This document shows, piece after piece, positions 1-9,586 of a stretch of 64,000 nt of DNA. The stretch's first letter is position 1, and every line of letters begins with the position of its first letter. The notes beneath the pieces were generated by a model. The model worked only from the letters and a program-made list of their open reading frames with translations, was not told the origin of the DNA and did not search any database. The translations under genes and the position numbers were made by a program. This DNA is from Actinoplanes regularis (GTDB lineage Bacteria; Actinomycetota; Actinomycetes; Mycobacteriales; Micromonosporaceae): NCBI RefSeq assembly GCF_900188005.1, contig NZ_FZNR01000004.1, positions 1 through 64,000 on the forward strand, written 5' to 3'.

Positions 1-207
1 TTCGAACTCGCCGAGACCCGCGTCGCCCTCGGCCCCGCCCTCGCCACCCTCAACGAGCGCGAACAGCGCATCCTGACCCTGCGCTTCTACGGCAATCTCA
101 CCCAGTCGCAGATCGCCGACCAGATCGGCATCTCCCAGATGCACGTCTCCCGCCTGCTCACCAAGGCCCTCGCCAAGCTGCGCAACCAGCTGCACAGCGA
201 GATCTGA
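1..207 (+). CDS. SigB/SigF-type stress sigma factor, C-terminal part
   Basis: The reading frame is open from base 1 and ends at a TGA at 205-207, so only the last 68 residues are present. They form sigma region 4: [19 protein letters not shown] followed by a helix-turn-helix with the sequence [16 protein letters not shown], which contacts the -35 element. The '[21 protein letters not shown]' style is typical of the SigB/SigF/SigG group of stress and sporulation sigma factors rather than of ECF factors. The N-terminal regions 2 and 3 lie outside the window. The convergent gene downstream is a general stress protein, which fits a stress role, but that is inference. Confidence 0.85.
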   Translation, partial: FELAETRVALGPALATLNEREQRILTLRFYGNLTQSQIADQIGISQMHVSRLLTKALAKLRNQLHSEI

Positions 208-271
208 GCTCCGCCGGCCGGCCCTCGTGGCAGCGGTGCGGGTCGTCCCGCGCCGCTGCCGGCCGCAAGCG

Positions 272-916
272 TCACTGAGCGCCGCTGACCTGCCAGTTCA
301 GGCGGATCAGCAGCGCCTTCGCCTCGTCGGCGACCTCGGCGTCGGCCAGAACCGCGTACTGTGCCGCCTGTAGCGAGCTGCGCGACGTGAAGTCGCGGCG
401 GCCGCCGGTCGCGGCGTGCGCGATGGCGCCGAAGATCGCGCCCCAGACCGCGCCGACCAGCACCGTCGTCAGGATCACCGCGAACCAGTTCGACTTGCCG
501 AACAGGCCGAACAGCACGCCGATGAAGAGGCCGAACCAGGCGCCGCCGCCCGCGCCGGCCGCCGCCGCCCGGCCCGTCGTCAGGCGGCCCAGCACGGTCT
601 CGACCAGACGCAGGTCGGTACCGATGATCGACGTGCGCTCGACCGGGAACTTGTTGTCGGCGAGGTGATCGACGGCCTGCTGGGCCTGCGCGTACTCGGA
701 GTAGGTGCCGACCACCACGGTGGGGCCGCTCCGCGCCGCCTGGTCCGGCGTCTCGCCGGGCAGGTGCGGCACCCCGGCCGGGCCCGGCGGGAGGCCACCG
801 GTTGCCTGCGGCGGGGTCGTCCGGGGGTCATCCACAGGCGGGACTCCAGTGCCCGGGTTGGGTGAGACGCCTGTGGCCGGAGTGATGTTGATGGTGTGAT
901 CATCTGGTGCACTCAT
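272..916 (-). CDS. General stress protein 17M-like membrane protein
   Basis: A 214-aa protein. Residues about 1-65 are a Pro/Gly/Thr-rich disordered tail. The folded part starts at TVVVGTYSEYAQAQQAVDHL and matches the general stress protein 17M-like (YflT-type) N-terminal domain, a ferredoxin-like fold. Two adjacent glycine-rich hydrophobic segments (about residues 120-170) resemble the membrane part of the family. The ATG sits 9 nt behind GGAGG and overlaps the stop of the upstream PAP2 gene by 4 nt (ATGA), so the two are translationally coupled. The exact function of the family is unknown; members are linked to general stress regulons. Confidence 0.75.
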   Translation of the reverse strand: MSAPDDHTINITPATGVSPNPGTGVPPVDDPRTTPPQATGGLPPGPAGVPHLPGETPDQAARSGPTVVVGTYSEYAQAQQAVDHLADNKFPVERTSIIGTDLRLVETVLGRLTTGRAAAAGAGGGAWFGLFIGVLFGLFGKSNWFAVILTTVLVGAVWGAIFGAIAHAATGGRRDFTSRSSLQAAQYAVLADAEVADEAKALLIRLNWQVSGAQ

Positions 917-1830
917 CGGGCATTTCCTCCGTTATCGGAACCGGACAACGGGTCACCCGCGGTGACCCGAACCCACAGATGGAAGGTCACGGCGACGGCG
1001 GCGACGATCCCCGCCACGCCGGTGAAGAACGCGAATCGGCCGGTGACCAGGTCGGGCAGCACCCGCTCGGAGAGCACCAGGGCGGCCAGACCGATCGTGA
1101 ACGCCGCGGCGGAGACCGCGCCGACCAGGGCGAGCGGCAGGGTGGCGACCCGGGCCGGCGTGCTGGACGGGCGCGGGCCACCCCAGCGGCGCAGCCGGAT
1201 CACCCAGGTGATCAGCGCACCGCAGGCCAGCACGATCAGCAGGGCCGCGACGGTGTCGCTCGGGCGGTGCCACTCGGCCCACACGGTGGCCACCGCGACG
1301 AGCGTGACGTAGGCGGCGCCGATCAGCCCCATCGCGCCGCGCAGCGCCCGGGGGAACGCCAGGATCAGCACGAACGCGACCGACGCGGCGGCCGCCGTGT
1401 GCCCGCTGGGGAACGAGTTGGGCATCCCGGAGCCGTCCAGGTCGGGCCGGTCCAGGTGGGCCTTGAACTGCTGGCACGCGACGTTCGCGGCGACCACCAG
1501 CAGGGCGGCCCCGATCGAGAGGTCGAACCGCCGGCGCAGCGCGCCGACGACAGCGGCGACCAGGCAGACCACCGCGAGCACGGCGAGCTGGGTGGCCCCG
1601 AGCGTCCGGCTGAGCACCTCGGTCACCTGCTCGTGCCGCACGTCGCCGCCCCGCATCGCGGCGGTGTCCACGCTCTGGCCCAGGGTGGTCCGGATGAAGA
1701 CGCGGTGGACCAGGTAGGCGCCCGTGGCCGAGAGCACCGCGACCAGCAGCGGCGATATCGAGTGCCACCCGCCCGCGGAGACGGTCCTGGTGGTGTCCGC
1801 GTGTGCCTGCCGTGATGCGACCGCCGTCAT
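913..1830 (-). CDS. PAP2-family membrane phosphatase
   Basis: A 305-aa polytopic membrane protein of the type 2 phosphatidic acid phosphatase superfamily. The three signature motifs are visible: K-x4-RP (KAHLDRP, near residue 122), PSGHT (near 140, containing the catalytic-site His) and WHRPSD (near 186, with the second catalytic His and Asp). Such enzymes dephosphorylate lipid phosphates such as undecaprenyl diphosphate or phosphatidate at the outer membrane face. I start the gene at ATG 1830, just behind GGGAGAG; the frame stays open further upstream but without a better start. It overlaps the stress-protein gene downstream by 4 nt. Substrate cannot be assigned from sequence. Confidence 0.85.
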   Translation of the reverse strand: MTAVASRQAHADTTRTVSAGGWHSISPLLVAVLSATGAYLVHRVFIRTTLGQSVDTAAMRGGDVRHEQVTEVLSRTLGATQLAVLAVVCLVAAVVGALRRRFDLSIGAALLVVAANVACQQFKAHLDRPDLDGSGMPNSFPSGHTAAAASVAFVLILAFPRALRGAMGLIGAAYVTLVAVATVWAEWHRPSDTVAALLIVLACGALITWVIRLRRWGGPRPSSTPARVATLPLALVGAVSAAAFTIGLAALVLSERVLPDLVTGRFAFFTGVAGIVAAVAVTFHLWVRVTAGDPLSGSDNGGNAR

Positions 1831-1999
1831 CGACTCTCCCTGGTCCTCAGCGGTGGAAACGTGGTCACGCAATTCCCAGTCTCGGTGATTTCCAAGCGCG
1901 CCGGGGATCACAACCGTTCCGCACCCGCGCGCGGCCCGGGAGCGCAACGGCAAGACCGGATCTTCGTACGGAATCGGCCGGAACGAAGGGGACCTTTTC

Positions 2000-3142
2000 A
2001 TGAGGCACAGCTCCCGACGATTGCTCACCAGCGCTCTGCTGGTGCTCGCCGCAGGAGCCGGGCTGGGCGTCGCCCCGTCGGCCGCCCTGGCTACCGGGGT
2101 CACCGCCACCGTCGACGTGAACAGTCAGCTCAAGATACGGGCCAAGCCGTCACTGGCGTCCCCGATCAAGGGAACCCTGCGCGACGGCCAGAAGATCACG
2201 GTGGCCTGCACGGTGACCGGTCAGAACGTCCGCGGCAAGCTGCGCACCACCGCGGTCTGGGCCAGGCTCGGCAACGGCTACTACGTGTCCGACTCGTACC
2301 TCAGAACCGCGAAGCGGGCCCCGTCCTGCGGCAGTGCCCCGGTGGGCGACAAGGCCAAGGCCAAGCCGAAGGAGACCGGCACCACGCCGCAGTACGTCAC
2401 GGGGAAGGTGCGCAGCGGGGACGGCGCGGTGAACGTGCGGACCACGCCGTCGTCGCAGGGCGTGCCGGTGCGCAAGGTCCCCAACGGCGGCACCCTGCAG
2501 CTGGTCTGCTCCGTGCCGGGTCCCACCGTCCGGGGCACCGTGCGGACCACCAAACAGTGGGACCGGCTGACCGACGGGCGGTACATCTCGCACGCGTACG
2601 TCGTCTCCGCCGCGCTGAAGGTCTGCGCGGGCGCGCCGGACACCGCACCGGTGACGCCGACCGTGAGCCAGTCCGAGTTCATCTCGGCCGCGGTGCCGGG
2701 GGCCCAGCTCGGCTGGCGTCAGTTCGGTGTGCCGCCGTCGGTGACCATCGCCCAGGCGGTCCTGGAGTCCGGCTGGGGCCGCAGTGGCCTGGCGTCGGTG
2801 GACAAGAACTACTTCGGGATCAAGTGTCAGGGCGGCAGCTTCGGGACGATCGCCAACGGGTGTCACGTCTACCCGACCACCGAGTGCGACAAGGCCGGCA
2901 AGTGCTTCCCGACGTCGGACGCGTTCCGGACGTACGCCACGATGGCCGACTCGTTCCGCGACCACGGGTACTTCCTGAAGGTGAACAAGCGGTACACGCC
3001 GGCGTTCGCCTACACCCGGGACGCCAACAACTTCATCTGGCAGGTCTGGAAGGCCGGGTACGCCACCGATCCGAACTACTACACCAAGGTCACCGGGATC
3101 ATGGCGGCGCACAACCTCTACCAGTACGACACCTGGAAGTAA
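2000..3142 (+). CDS. Secreted SH3-domain glucosaminidase (GH73-like)
   Basis: A 380-aa exported cell-wall hydrolase. Residues 1 to about 31 are a signal peptide ending ...APSAALA. Two bacterial SH3-like domains follow (about 32-115 and 130-215), each starting with an 'VNVRTTPSS/LKIRAKPSL' strand; such domains bind peptidoglycan. The C-terminal part (about 225-380) is a mannosyl-glycoprotein endo-beta-N-acetylglucosaminidase domain: VTIAQAVLESGWGRS carries the likely catalytic Glu near residue 256, followed by NYFGIKC and the typical YATMADSFRDHGYFL. It should cleave the GlcNAc-MurNAc bond. A strong hairpin terminator lies directly downstream (3148-3185). It is divergent from the PAP2 gene. 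Confidence 0.88.
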   Translation: MRHSSRRLLTSALLVLAAGAGLGVAPSAALATGVTATVDVNSQLKIRAKPSLASPIKGTLRDGQKITVACTVTGQNVRGKLRTTAVWARLGNGYYVSDSYLRTAKRAPSCGSAPVGDKAKAKPKETGTTPQYVTGKVRSGDGAVNVRTTPSSQGVPVRKVPNGGTLQLVCSVPGPTVRGTVRTTKQWDRLTDGRYISHAYVVSAALKVCAGAPDTAPVTPTVSQSEFISAAVPGAQLGWRQFGVPPSVTIAQAVLESGWGRSGLASVDKNYFGIKCQGGSFGTIANGCHVYPTTECDKAGKCFPTSDAFRTYATMADSFRDHGYFLKVNKRYTPAFAYTRDANNFIWQVWKAGYATDPNYYTKVTGIMAAHNLYQYDTWK

Positions 3143-3147
3143 CCGTC

Positions 3148-3185
3148 CGCCCCCGTTGGCCGAAGTCCGGCCGACGGGGGCGTTT
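3148..3185 (+). terminator. Rho-independent terminator of the glucosaminidase gene
   Basis: A 15-bp stem (3148-3162 with 3168-3182, one G-U pair) with loop AAGTC is followed by TTT. It starts 6 nt after the stop codon. Confidence 0.75.
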
Positions 3186-3229
3186 CGCGGCTTACGCTCT
3201 CCGTGGTGAAGGGGAAGGAGAAATCCGAC

Positions 3230-3433
3230 ATGAGGCACATCCCACCCGAACCTGCGGAAGAAGAAGACGCCGAGATCCGCGCCGCGCTGGAGCGGGCCCT
3301 GGCCGAGCGGGCCGCGATCATGGACAGCCGGCTGCCCGGGCTGGTGGCGCTGCCGGCCGCCGAGCCGTCCGCGCACCACCCGGGGGCGGCCCGCCTGCGC
3401 GCCCCGGTGCCGGACCACCAGCACCATTACTGA
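3230..3433 (+). CDS. Small acidic/helical hypothetical protein
   Basis: A 67-aa protein with no family that I recognise. I chose ATG 3230 because AAGGAG ends 9 nt before it; a GTG at 3203 is in frame but has no such site. The N-terminal half is a charged helix (EEEDAEIRAALERALAERAAIMD) and the C-terminal half is Pro/Ala/His-rich, ending in HQHHY. No signal peptide or membrane segment. Codon use matches the genome (GC at third positions), which supports it as real. It lies between the terminator of the glucosaminidase gene and the convergent response regulator. Confidence 0.5.
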   Translation: MRHIPPEPAEEEDAEIRAALERALAERAAIMDSRLPGLVALPAAEPSAHHPGAARLRAPVPDHQHHY

Positions 3434-3441
3434 CCGGTCGG

Positions 3442-3855
3442 TCACGACACGCCGTCCGCGGCGGCCCGCGGCAGCAGTGCCGTGACCAGGGCCAGCAGCT
3501 GGGCCGGCACGAACGGTTTGAGCAGCGTCGCCGACGCGCCGGCGGCGCTGGCTCGCTCGTCCCCGGGCACCAGTGATCCGCTGGCCACCACCACGGGGAT
3601 GTGCCGCAGGTCGTCGTCCGCCCGGATCGCCCGGCACAGGTCCAGGCCGCTCAGGTACGGCATGTCGATGTCGGTGACCACCAGATCCGGGCAGTGCAGG
3701 CGGACCGCGGCCAGGGCGGCCGCCCCGTCGGCGGCGGTCACCACCCGGTGACCGGCGCGTTCCAGCGAACGCTGCAACACGTACCGGATGTCGTCGTGGT
3801 CCTCCGCGACAACGATCACCCTCGGCCTCGATTCGGTCTTGCGGTACCCCGTCAT
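3442..3855 (-). CDS. Single-domain response regulator (CheY-like)
   Basis: A stand-alone receiver domain of 137 aa. VIVVAEDHDDIRYVL holds the acidic pocket, DLVVTDIDMPYLSG holds the phosphoacceptor Asp (near residue 61), and TLLKPF holds the conserved Lys. There is no output domain, so it probably acts by protein contact within a multi-component phosphorelay. The start is uncertain: ATG 3855 gives a typical receiver N-terminus, while an in-frame ATG at 3906 adds 17 residues; neither has an ideal ribosome binding site. No histidine kinase is adjacent. It is divergent from the LCP gene. Confidence 0.85.
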   Translation of the reverse strand: MTGYRKTESRPRVIVVAEDHDDIRYVLQRSLERAGHRVVTAADGAAALAAVRLHCPDLVVTDIDMPYLSGLDLCRAIRADDDLRHIPVVVASGSLVPGDERASAAGASATLLKPFVPAQLLALVTALLPRAAADGVS

Positions 3856-3963
3856 CCGGGATATCGAGTCAGGCCATCCCGAAGACACGGGGTTGTCACC
3901 GTCCATCTCGCCCGGTGCGAATGGTCCGAACGGATGATCTGTCCATCTTGACCGTTCGGCACA

Positions 3964-5067
3964 GTGAGGCGCGTGAATGCAGAACCCCACGATGCTCCGA
4001 TCGCGCCGGACGAGCCCACGACCACCGCCGACGTCCCGCCGAAGCGCCGCGGGTGGTTCGGCCGGCGGTCGGGCTGGGTGAAGGCGCTGATCATGCTCGG
4101 GGTGCTCGTGGTGCTGGTGTCCTCCGGGGTGGCCGGTGGCGCCTACCTTTTGGTCAGCCGGTACGAGAACAAGGTGGACCGGGCCGCGCTGCTGCCGTCC
4201 GCCCCGGCCGAGGAGGCCGCCCGGAGTAAGCAGAACTGGGAGTCCGGCGCGCTGAACCTGCTGCTGCTCGGCTCCGACTCGCGGGCCACCGAGCCCGGCG
4301 GGACGAGCCCGATCGGCGAGCGCTCCGACACCATCATGCTGGTGCACATCGCGCGTGACCGGGACAAGGCGACAATCATCTCGATCCCCCGGGACAGCTA
4401 CGTCGAGGTGCCGGCCGGCGGGAGCTGGAAGGGCGGCAAGAACAAGATCAACGCGGCGTTCGCGTTCGGCGGGGCGGCGCTCACCGCCACGACGGTGCAG
4501 AAGCTGACCGGCATCCCGCTGGACGGCGCGATGATCGCCAACTTCGCCAGCATCCGGGATCTGGTCGACGCGGTCGGCGGCGTCGAGGTCTGCGTCCCGT
4601 ACGACGTCAAGTCCACCTTCTCCGACCGGGAGTGGAAGCAGGGTTGCCACGCCATGGACGGCGCCATCGCCGAGGAGTTCATGCGGCAGCGCTACAACGT
4701 GCCCGGCGGTGACTTCGGCCGGATCCGCAACCAGCAGCTGGTGGTGCAGGCGGTGATCAGCAAGGTGGCCAGGAACAACCTGCTCTACAAGCCGCTGGAG
4801 CTGGACACCCTGCTCGGCATCGCGGCCGACTCGCTCACCGTCGACCAGAGCCTCGACCTGCGCGATCTGGTCTTCGCGGTGCGTGACATCCGGCCGCGGA
4901 ACATCACCTACGCCACCGTGCCGTACACCTCGGCGGGTCTGAAGACCCCGGCCGGGAGCGCGGTGAAGCTCGACGACCAGGCGGCGGCCGAGATGTTCGC
5001 CGCGGTCAGGGACGACACCATCGACCGCTGGCTGGCGGAGAACCCGCCGCGCGAGCCGGGAAGCTGA
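3964..5067 (+). CDS. LytR-CpsA-Psr (LCP) family glycopolymer transferase
   Basis: A 367-aa type II membrane protein: cytoplasmic N-terminus of about 40 residues, one transmembrane helix (ALIMLGVLVVLVSSGVAGGAYLL), and an extracellular LCP domain. Family motifs are present: LLLLGSDSRA, ERSDTIMLVHI, IISIPRDSYVEVP, the pair K-I-N-A-A-F, and RIRNQQLVVQAV with conserved Arg residues that bind the lipid pyrophosphate. LCP proteins attach teichoic-acid-like polymers or arabinogalactan to peptidoglycan. The start can be GTG 3964 or GTG 3973. In frame with this actinomycete's cell-wall theme next to the glucosaminidase gene. Confidence 0.9.
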   Translation: MRRVNAEPHDAPIAPDEPTTTADVPPKRRGWFGRRSGWVKALIMLGVLVVLVSSGVAGGAYLLVSRYENKVDRAALLPSAPAEEAARSKQNWESGALNLLLLGSDSRATEPGGTSPIGERSDTIMLVHIARDRDKATIISIPRDSYVEVPAGGSWKGGKNKINAAFAFGGAALTATTVQKLTGIPLDGAMIANFASIRDLVDAVGGVEVCVPYDVKSTFSDREWKQGCHAMDGAIAEEFMRQRYNVPGGDFGRIRNQQLVVQAVISKVARNNLLYKPLELDTLLGIAADSLTVDQSLDLRDLVFAVRDIRPRNITYATVPYTSAGLKTPAGSAVKLDDQAAAEMFAAVRDDTIDRWLAENPPREPGS

Positions 5068-5132
5068 GCGCGGCCGAGGGCGGTGTTAATCACCAGGCGA
5101 TCCGGGCCCGTTACGCCTATCCTTGGCCCGCC

Positions 5133-8100
5133 ATGTCGACATCGCCCTCCGCCCCGCCGGCCGCCGTGCACGAACTCCGCGACCGGATCTCACAGCTCCT
5201 TCCCCGTGACGCGCACCGGCTCGGGCGCCGCCTCGAGGGGACCAGGCGGATCCGGGACGCCGACGCGCGCTCCGCCGCCCTCGCCGAGATCGCCGGGGAG
5301 GTGGAGCGGGCCCAGTCGCGGCTGGCCGGCCGGCTCGCCGCCGTTCCCCCGATCTCGTACCCGGAGTCGCTGCCGGTCAGCGCCCGCAGGGACGACATCG
5401 CCGCGGCGATCCGGGACCATCAGGTCGTGGTCGTGGCGGGGGAGACCGGCTCCGGCAAGACCACCCAGATCCCCAAGATCTGTCTGGAGCTGGGCCGCGG
5501 CGTGCGCGGCCAGATCGGGCACACCCAGCCCCGCCGGATCGCGGCCCGCACGGTCGCCGAGCGCGTCGCCGAGGAGCTGGACCGGCCGCTCGGCTCGACC
5601 GTCGGCTACAAGGTCCGGTTCACCGATCAGGTGAGCGACGACACCATGATCAAGGTGATGACCGACGGCATCCTGCTGGCCGAGATCCAGAACGACCGGA
5701 TGCTGAGCCGGTACGACACGCTGATCATCGACGAGGCGCACGAGCGCAGCCTCAACATCGACTTCATCCTGGGCTACCTCCGGGACCTGCTCCGCAAGCG
5801 ATCCGACCTCAAGCTCGTGATCACCTCGGCGACGATCGAGACCCAGCGGTTCGCCGAGCACTTCGCCGACGCCGCCGGGAAGCCGGCGCCGGTGATCGAG
5901 GTGTCCGGCCGGACGTACCCGGTCGAGGTCCGTTACCGGCCGCTGGTGACCACCACGGTGATCGACGACGACGAGGTGCGCGAGGAGCCGATCGACCAGA
6001 TCGAGGGCATCGCCGCCGCCGTGGACGAGCTGCCGCGCGACGGCGACATCCTGGTCTTCCTCTCCGGCGAGCGGGAGATCCGGGACACCGCGGACGCGCT
6101 CAACCGCAAGGACCTGCGCAACACCGAGGTCGTCCCGCTCTACGGCCGGCTCTCCGCCGCCGAGCAGCACCGGGTCTTCGAACGGCACACCGGCCGCCGG
6201 ATCGTGCTGGCCACCAACGTCGCCGAGACCTCGCTGACCGTGCCCGGCATCCGCTACGTGATCGACCCCGGCACCGCCCGGGTCAGCCGGTACTCGCACC
6301 GGCTCAAGGTGCAGCGGCTGCCGATCGAGGCGGTCTCGCAGGCCAGCGCCAACCAGCGCAAGGGCCGCTGCGGGCGCACCTCGGACGGCATCTGCATCCG
6401 GCTGTACTCGGAGGAGGACTTCGAGGGGCGGCCGGAGTTCACCGAGCCGGAGATCCTCCGGACGAACCTGGCCTCGGTCATCCTCCAGATGACCAACCTG
6501 GGCCTCGGCGACCTGGGCAGGTTCCCGTTCATCGACCCGCCGGACAAGCGCAACGTCGCCGACGGGGTGAAGCTCCTGGAGGAGCTCGGCGCGCTGAAGG
6601 AGCGGGGGCTCACGCCGCTGGGCCGGCAGCTGGCCCAGCTCCCGGTCGACCCCCGGCTGGCCCGGATGGTCATCGAGGCGGGCAAGCAGGAGTGCGTCGC
6701 CGAGGTGATGGTGATCGCGGCGGCGCTGTCGATCCAGGACCCGCGCGAGCGGCCGGCCGACAAGCAGCAGCAGGCCGACGAGAAGCACGCCCGGTTCACC
6801 GACAAGGAATCGGACTTCTTCAGCTACCTGAATCTCTGGCGCTACCTGCGGGTGAAGCAGGAGGAGCTCTCCGGCAACCAGTTCCGCCGGCTCTGCCGCT
6901 CCGAGTTCCTGAACTACCTGCGGGTGCGCGAGTGGCAGGACATCTACGCGCAGCTGCGGCAGGTCGTCCGTACCCTCAATCTGTCTTTCAAGGAGGACTG
7001 GGAAGCGGGAGTCGCGCCGCAGCCGGTGCACACCGCCCTGCTCGCGGGCCTGCTCAGCCACATCGGGCTGAAGGACACCGACAAGCGGGAATACCTGGGC
7101 GCCCGCGGCGCCAAGTTCGCCGTCTTCCCGGGGTCGGCGCTGTTCAAGCGGCAGCCGCGCTGGGTGATGTCGGCCGAGCTGGTCGAGACCAGCCGCCTCT
7201 GGGGCCGGGTGAACGCCCGGATCGAGCCCGAGTGGGCCGAGAAGCTGGCCCCGCATCTGGTCAAGCACTCCTACAGCGAGCCGCACTGGGATCGGAAGAT
7301 GGGCGCGGTGATGGCCTTCGAGAAGGTCACGCTGTACGGCCTGCCGATCGTGCCGCGGCGCCGGGTCGGGTACAGCAAGGTCGACCCGGTCGTCTCCCGC
7401 GAGCTGTTCATCCAGCACGCCCTGGTCGAGGGCGACTGGGAGACCCACCACAAGTTCTTCGACGCCAACCGGCGGCTGCTGCGGCAGATCACCGAGATCG
7501 AGAACCGGGCGAGGCGGCGGGACATCGCGGTCGACGACGAGACCGTGTACGCGCTGTACGACGCCCGGATACCGGCCGAGGTGGTCTCCTCCCGGCACTT
7601 CGACGGCTGGTGGAAGCGCGCCCAGCGGGAGACCCCGGAGCTGCTGACGTTCACCCGCGACGACCTGGTCAACGCGGGCCGGGACACCGTCGACCCGAAC
7701 GCGTTCCCGGACGCCTGGCTCGCCTCGGGCGTGAAGCTGCCGCTGCTGTACGAGTTCGAGCCGAACTCGCACGCCGACGGCGTGACCGTCAAGGTCCCGC
7801 TCGACCTGATCAACAAGATCGACGCCGACGACTTCGGCTGGTCCGTGCCGGGGTTCCGCAAGGACGTGGTCATCGCGCTGATCCGGGCCCTGCCCAAGGC
7901 GCTGCGGACCAGCTTCGTCCCGGTCCCGGACTGGGCCGAGGCGGTGCTCGACCGGGTGCCGGTGCGGCGCGGGCCGCTGCCCGACGCGATCGGCAACGAG
8001 CTGCGCCGGCTCACCGGCACCATCGTGCCCCGCGACGCGTGGCGGCCCGACCAGGTGCCGGAGTACCTGCGGATGAACTTCCGCGTCGTCAACGAGGCCG

Positions 8101-9065
8101 GCGAGGTCGTCGCCGAGGGCCGTGAGCTCGACGTGCTGCGCCGCGAACTGGCCCCGAAGGTACGGGCCACCATCTCCCGGGCGGCCGGGAACCTGGAACG
8201 CACCGGCATCACCACCAACGACTTCGGCGCGATCCCGCACCGCGTCGCGCAGAACCGCGGCGGTTACGAGGTGAACGTCTGGCCGGCGCTGGTCGACGAG
8301 GGCGCCTCCGTCGGCGTGAAGGTGTTCGAGACCGAGGCCGAGCAACGGGTCGCGATGCGCGCCGGCACCCGGCGGCTGCTGCTGCTCACGCTGCCGCCCG
8401 CGGCCCGCTTCCTGCAGGGGCGGCTGGACAACCGGGCGAAGCTGGAGCTGTCCCGGTCGAACCCGTACCGGTCGATCGCGGACCTGCTGGACGACTGCGC
8501 GGGCGCGGCCGTGGACAAGCTGGTCGCGGACGCCGGGGGACCGGTCTGGTCGTCGGTCGAGTTCGCGTCGCTGCGCGACACGGTCCGCGAGGACCTGGTG
8601 GACGCGGTCGCCAACGTCGTCACCCAGGTCCAGGCCGTGCTGGCCACCACGTACGACGTGGACCAGCGGATCCGCCTGGTCAAGGACCCGGCCCTGCTGC
8701 CCGCGCTCGCCGACATCCGGCAGCAGCTCAAGGGCCTGGTGTACCCGGGGTTCGTGACCGAGACCGGGTGGCGGCAGCTGCACCACCTGCCCCGCTACCT
8801 GCGCGGCGTCGTCCACCGGCTGGACCGGCTCGGCGGCGCCGCCGGGCGGGACCGGCAGCTGACCACCCAGATCCACGAGATCGAGGCGGAGTACCGGGAG
8901 CTGAAGGCGGAGGCGCCGCCGGGCGGGCCGGCCGCCGAGGGGCTGCGGGAGATCCGCTGGATGATCGAGGAGCTGCGGATCAGCTTCTTCGCGCAGACTC
9001 TCGGGACCGCCTACCCGGTCTCCGACAAGCGCATCTTCAAGGCGATGGACGCCCTGCCGCTGTAG
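5133..9065 (+). CDS. hrpA: ATP-dependent RNA helicase HrpA (DEAH box)
   Basis: A 1310-aa DEAH-box helicase, full length for the HrpA family (about 1300). Walker A GETGSGKTTQ lies near residues 103-112, motif II DEAH (IIDEAHERS) near 200, motif III TSATIE near 235, and motif VI with QRKGRCGR. Helicase-associated (HA2), OB-fold and the long HrpA-specific C-terminal domain (DUF3418, with PLLYEFEPNSHADGVTV) follow in order. In E. coli HrpA helps process mRNA and rescue stalled ribosomes. The ATG is at 5133 and the gene is alone in its transcription unit. A very long antisense frame exists but is a GC-bias shadow. Confidence 0.95.
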   Translation: MSTSPSAPPAAVHELRDRISQLLPRDAHRLGRRLEGTRRIRDADARSAALAEIAGEVERAQSRLAGRLAAVPPISYPESLPVSARRDDIAAAIRDHQVVVVAGETGSGKTTQIPKICLELGRGVRGQIGHTQPRRIAARTVAERVAEELDRPLGSTVGYKVRFTDQVSDDTMIKVMTDGILLAEIQNDRMLSRYDTLIIDEAHERSLNIDFILGYLRDLLRKRSDLKLVITSATIETQRFAEHFADAAGKPAPVIEVSGRTYPVEVRYRPLVTTTVIDDDEVREEPIDQIEGIAAAVDELPRDGDILVFLSGEREIRDTADALNRKDLRNTEVVPLYGRLSAAEQHRVFERHTGRRIVLATNVAETSLTVPGIRYVIDPGTARVSRYSHRLKVQRLPIEAVSQASANQRKGRCGRTSDGICIRLYSEEDFEGRPEFTEPEILRTNLASVILQMTNLGLGDLGRFPFIDPPDKRNVADGVKLLEELGALKERGLTPLGRQLAQLPVDPRLARMVIEAGKQECVAEVMVIAAALSIQDPRERPADKQQQADEKHARFTDKESDFFSYLNLWRYLRVKQEELSGNQFRRLCRSEFLNYLRVREWQDIYAQLRQVVRTLNLSFKEDWEAGVAPQPVHTALLAGLLSHIGLKDTDKREYLGARGAKFAVFPGSALFKRQPRWVMSAELVETSRLWGRVNARIEPEWAEKLAPHLVKHSYSEPHWDRKMGAVMAFEKVTLYGLPIVPRRRVGYSKVDPVVSRELFIQHALVEGDWETHHKFFDANRRLLRQITEIENRARRRDIAVDDETVYALYDARIPAEVVSSRHFDGWWKRAQRETPELLTFTRDDLVNAGRDTVDPNAFPDAWLASGVKLPLLYEFEPNSHADGVTVKVPLDLINKIDADDFGWSVPGFRKDVVIALIRALPKALRTSFVPVPDWAEAVLDRVPVRRGPLPDAIGNELRRLTGTIVPRDAWRPDQVPEYLRMNFRVVNEAGEVVAEGRELDVLRRELAPKVRATISRAAGNLERTGITTNDFGAIPHRVAQNRGGYEVNVWPALVDEGASVGVKVFETEAEQRVAMRAGTRRLLLLTLPPAARFLQGRLDNRAKLELSRSNPYRSIADLLDDCAGAAVDKLVADAGGPVWSSVEFASLRDTVREDLVDAVANVVTQVQAVLATTYDVDQRIRLVKDPALLPALADIRQQLKGLVYPGFVTETGWRQLHHLPRYLRGVVHRLDRLGGAAGRDRQLTTQIHEIEAEYRELKAEAPPGGPAAEGLREIRWMIEELRISFFAQTLGTAYPVSDKRIFKAMDALPL

Positions 9066-9152
9066 TGGTCGCCAGGTTGCAGGTCGGTTCGTCCGTGGTG
9101 CCGTTCGGTCACGTCCCTGTCGTGGCCGGACGGCGGCTCATATGGTCTCGGC

Positions 9153-9521
9153 ATGACGAACGAGAACCTCGCCTTCGCCCCGACCACCGCCGTTTCCGCG
9201 GACGCGTACCTCGACGGGTTGATGGCCTGGGTGGGTGTCGACGGCCTCGCGGCCGCGTTCGCCGAGCCGGGACTGCTGGCCGTCGTCGACCAGCACGCGG
9301 CCGCCGTCCGGGAGTCGCTGCGCGACGCGGGCCGCCCGATCGGCGCGGCGGGCCTCGTGGCGTACGCCCGGAGCGTCGCTTTCGCGGCGGCCCGGATGGG
9401 TAGCCCGCTGCCCGGGGAGGGGGCCGCGCCGACCACGGTCGCCGGCTGGAGCGGTGCCGGGTGGCCGCTGTTGCGCCTGCTCGCGGTCTGCCTGATCGCG
9501 GAGTCCGCAGGGCTCTTGTAA
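9153..9521 (+). CDS. Hypothetical protein, possible DUF6401-like
   Basis: A 122-aa Ala-rich soluble protein. The central segment DGLMAWVGVDGLAAAFAEPGLLAVVDQHAAAVRESL recalls a small actinomycete family that I remember as DUF6401, described loosely as natural-product associated; I cannot verify that. The rest is helical with a hydrophobic C-terminus (LLRLLAVCLIAESAGLL). No signal peptide. It is followed by an unusually AT-rich promoter-like stretch (9520-9586) belonging to the next gene. No biosynthetic genes lie nearby, so function stays open. Confidence 0.55.
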   Translation: MTNENLAFAPTTAVSADAYLDGLMAWVGVDGLAAAFAEPGLLAVVDQHAAAVRESLRDAGRPIGAAGLVAYARSVAFAAARMGSPLPGEGAAPTTVAGWSGAGWPLLRLLAVCLIAESAGLL

Positions 9522-9586
9522 ACCGTACGATCTACTTAGACGGGTTTTTACCGGCTAAATCGGATTTATCAGGCATCTTCTTATGC

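Noticed and set aside
5190..8876. A 1228-codon open frame on the minus strand across hrpA
   Set aside because: It mirrors the GC3 bias of the helicase gene; its product is a Val/Leu/Arg/Asp/Gly-rich sequence with no domain, and it has no promoter or ribosome binding site.
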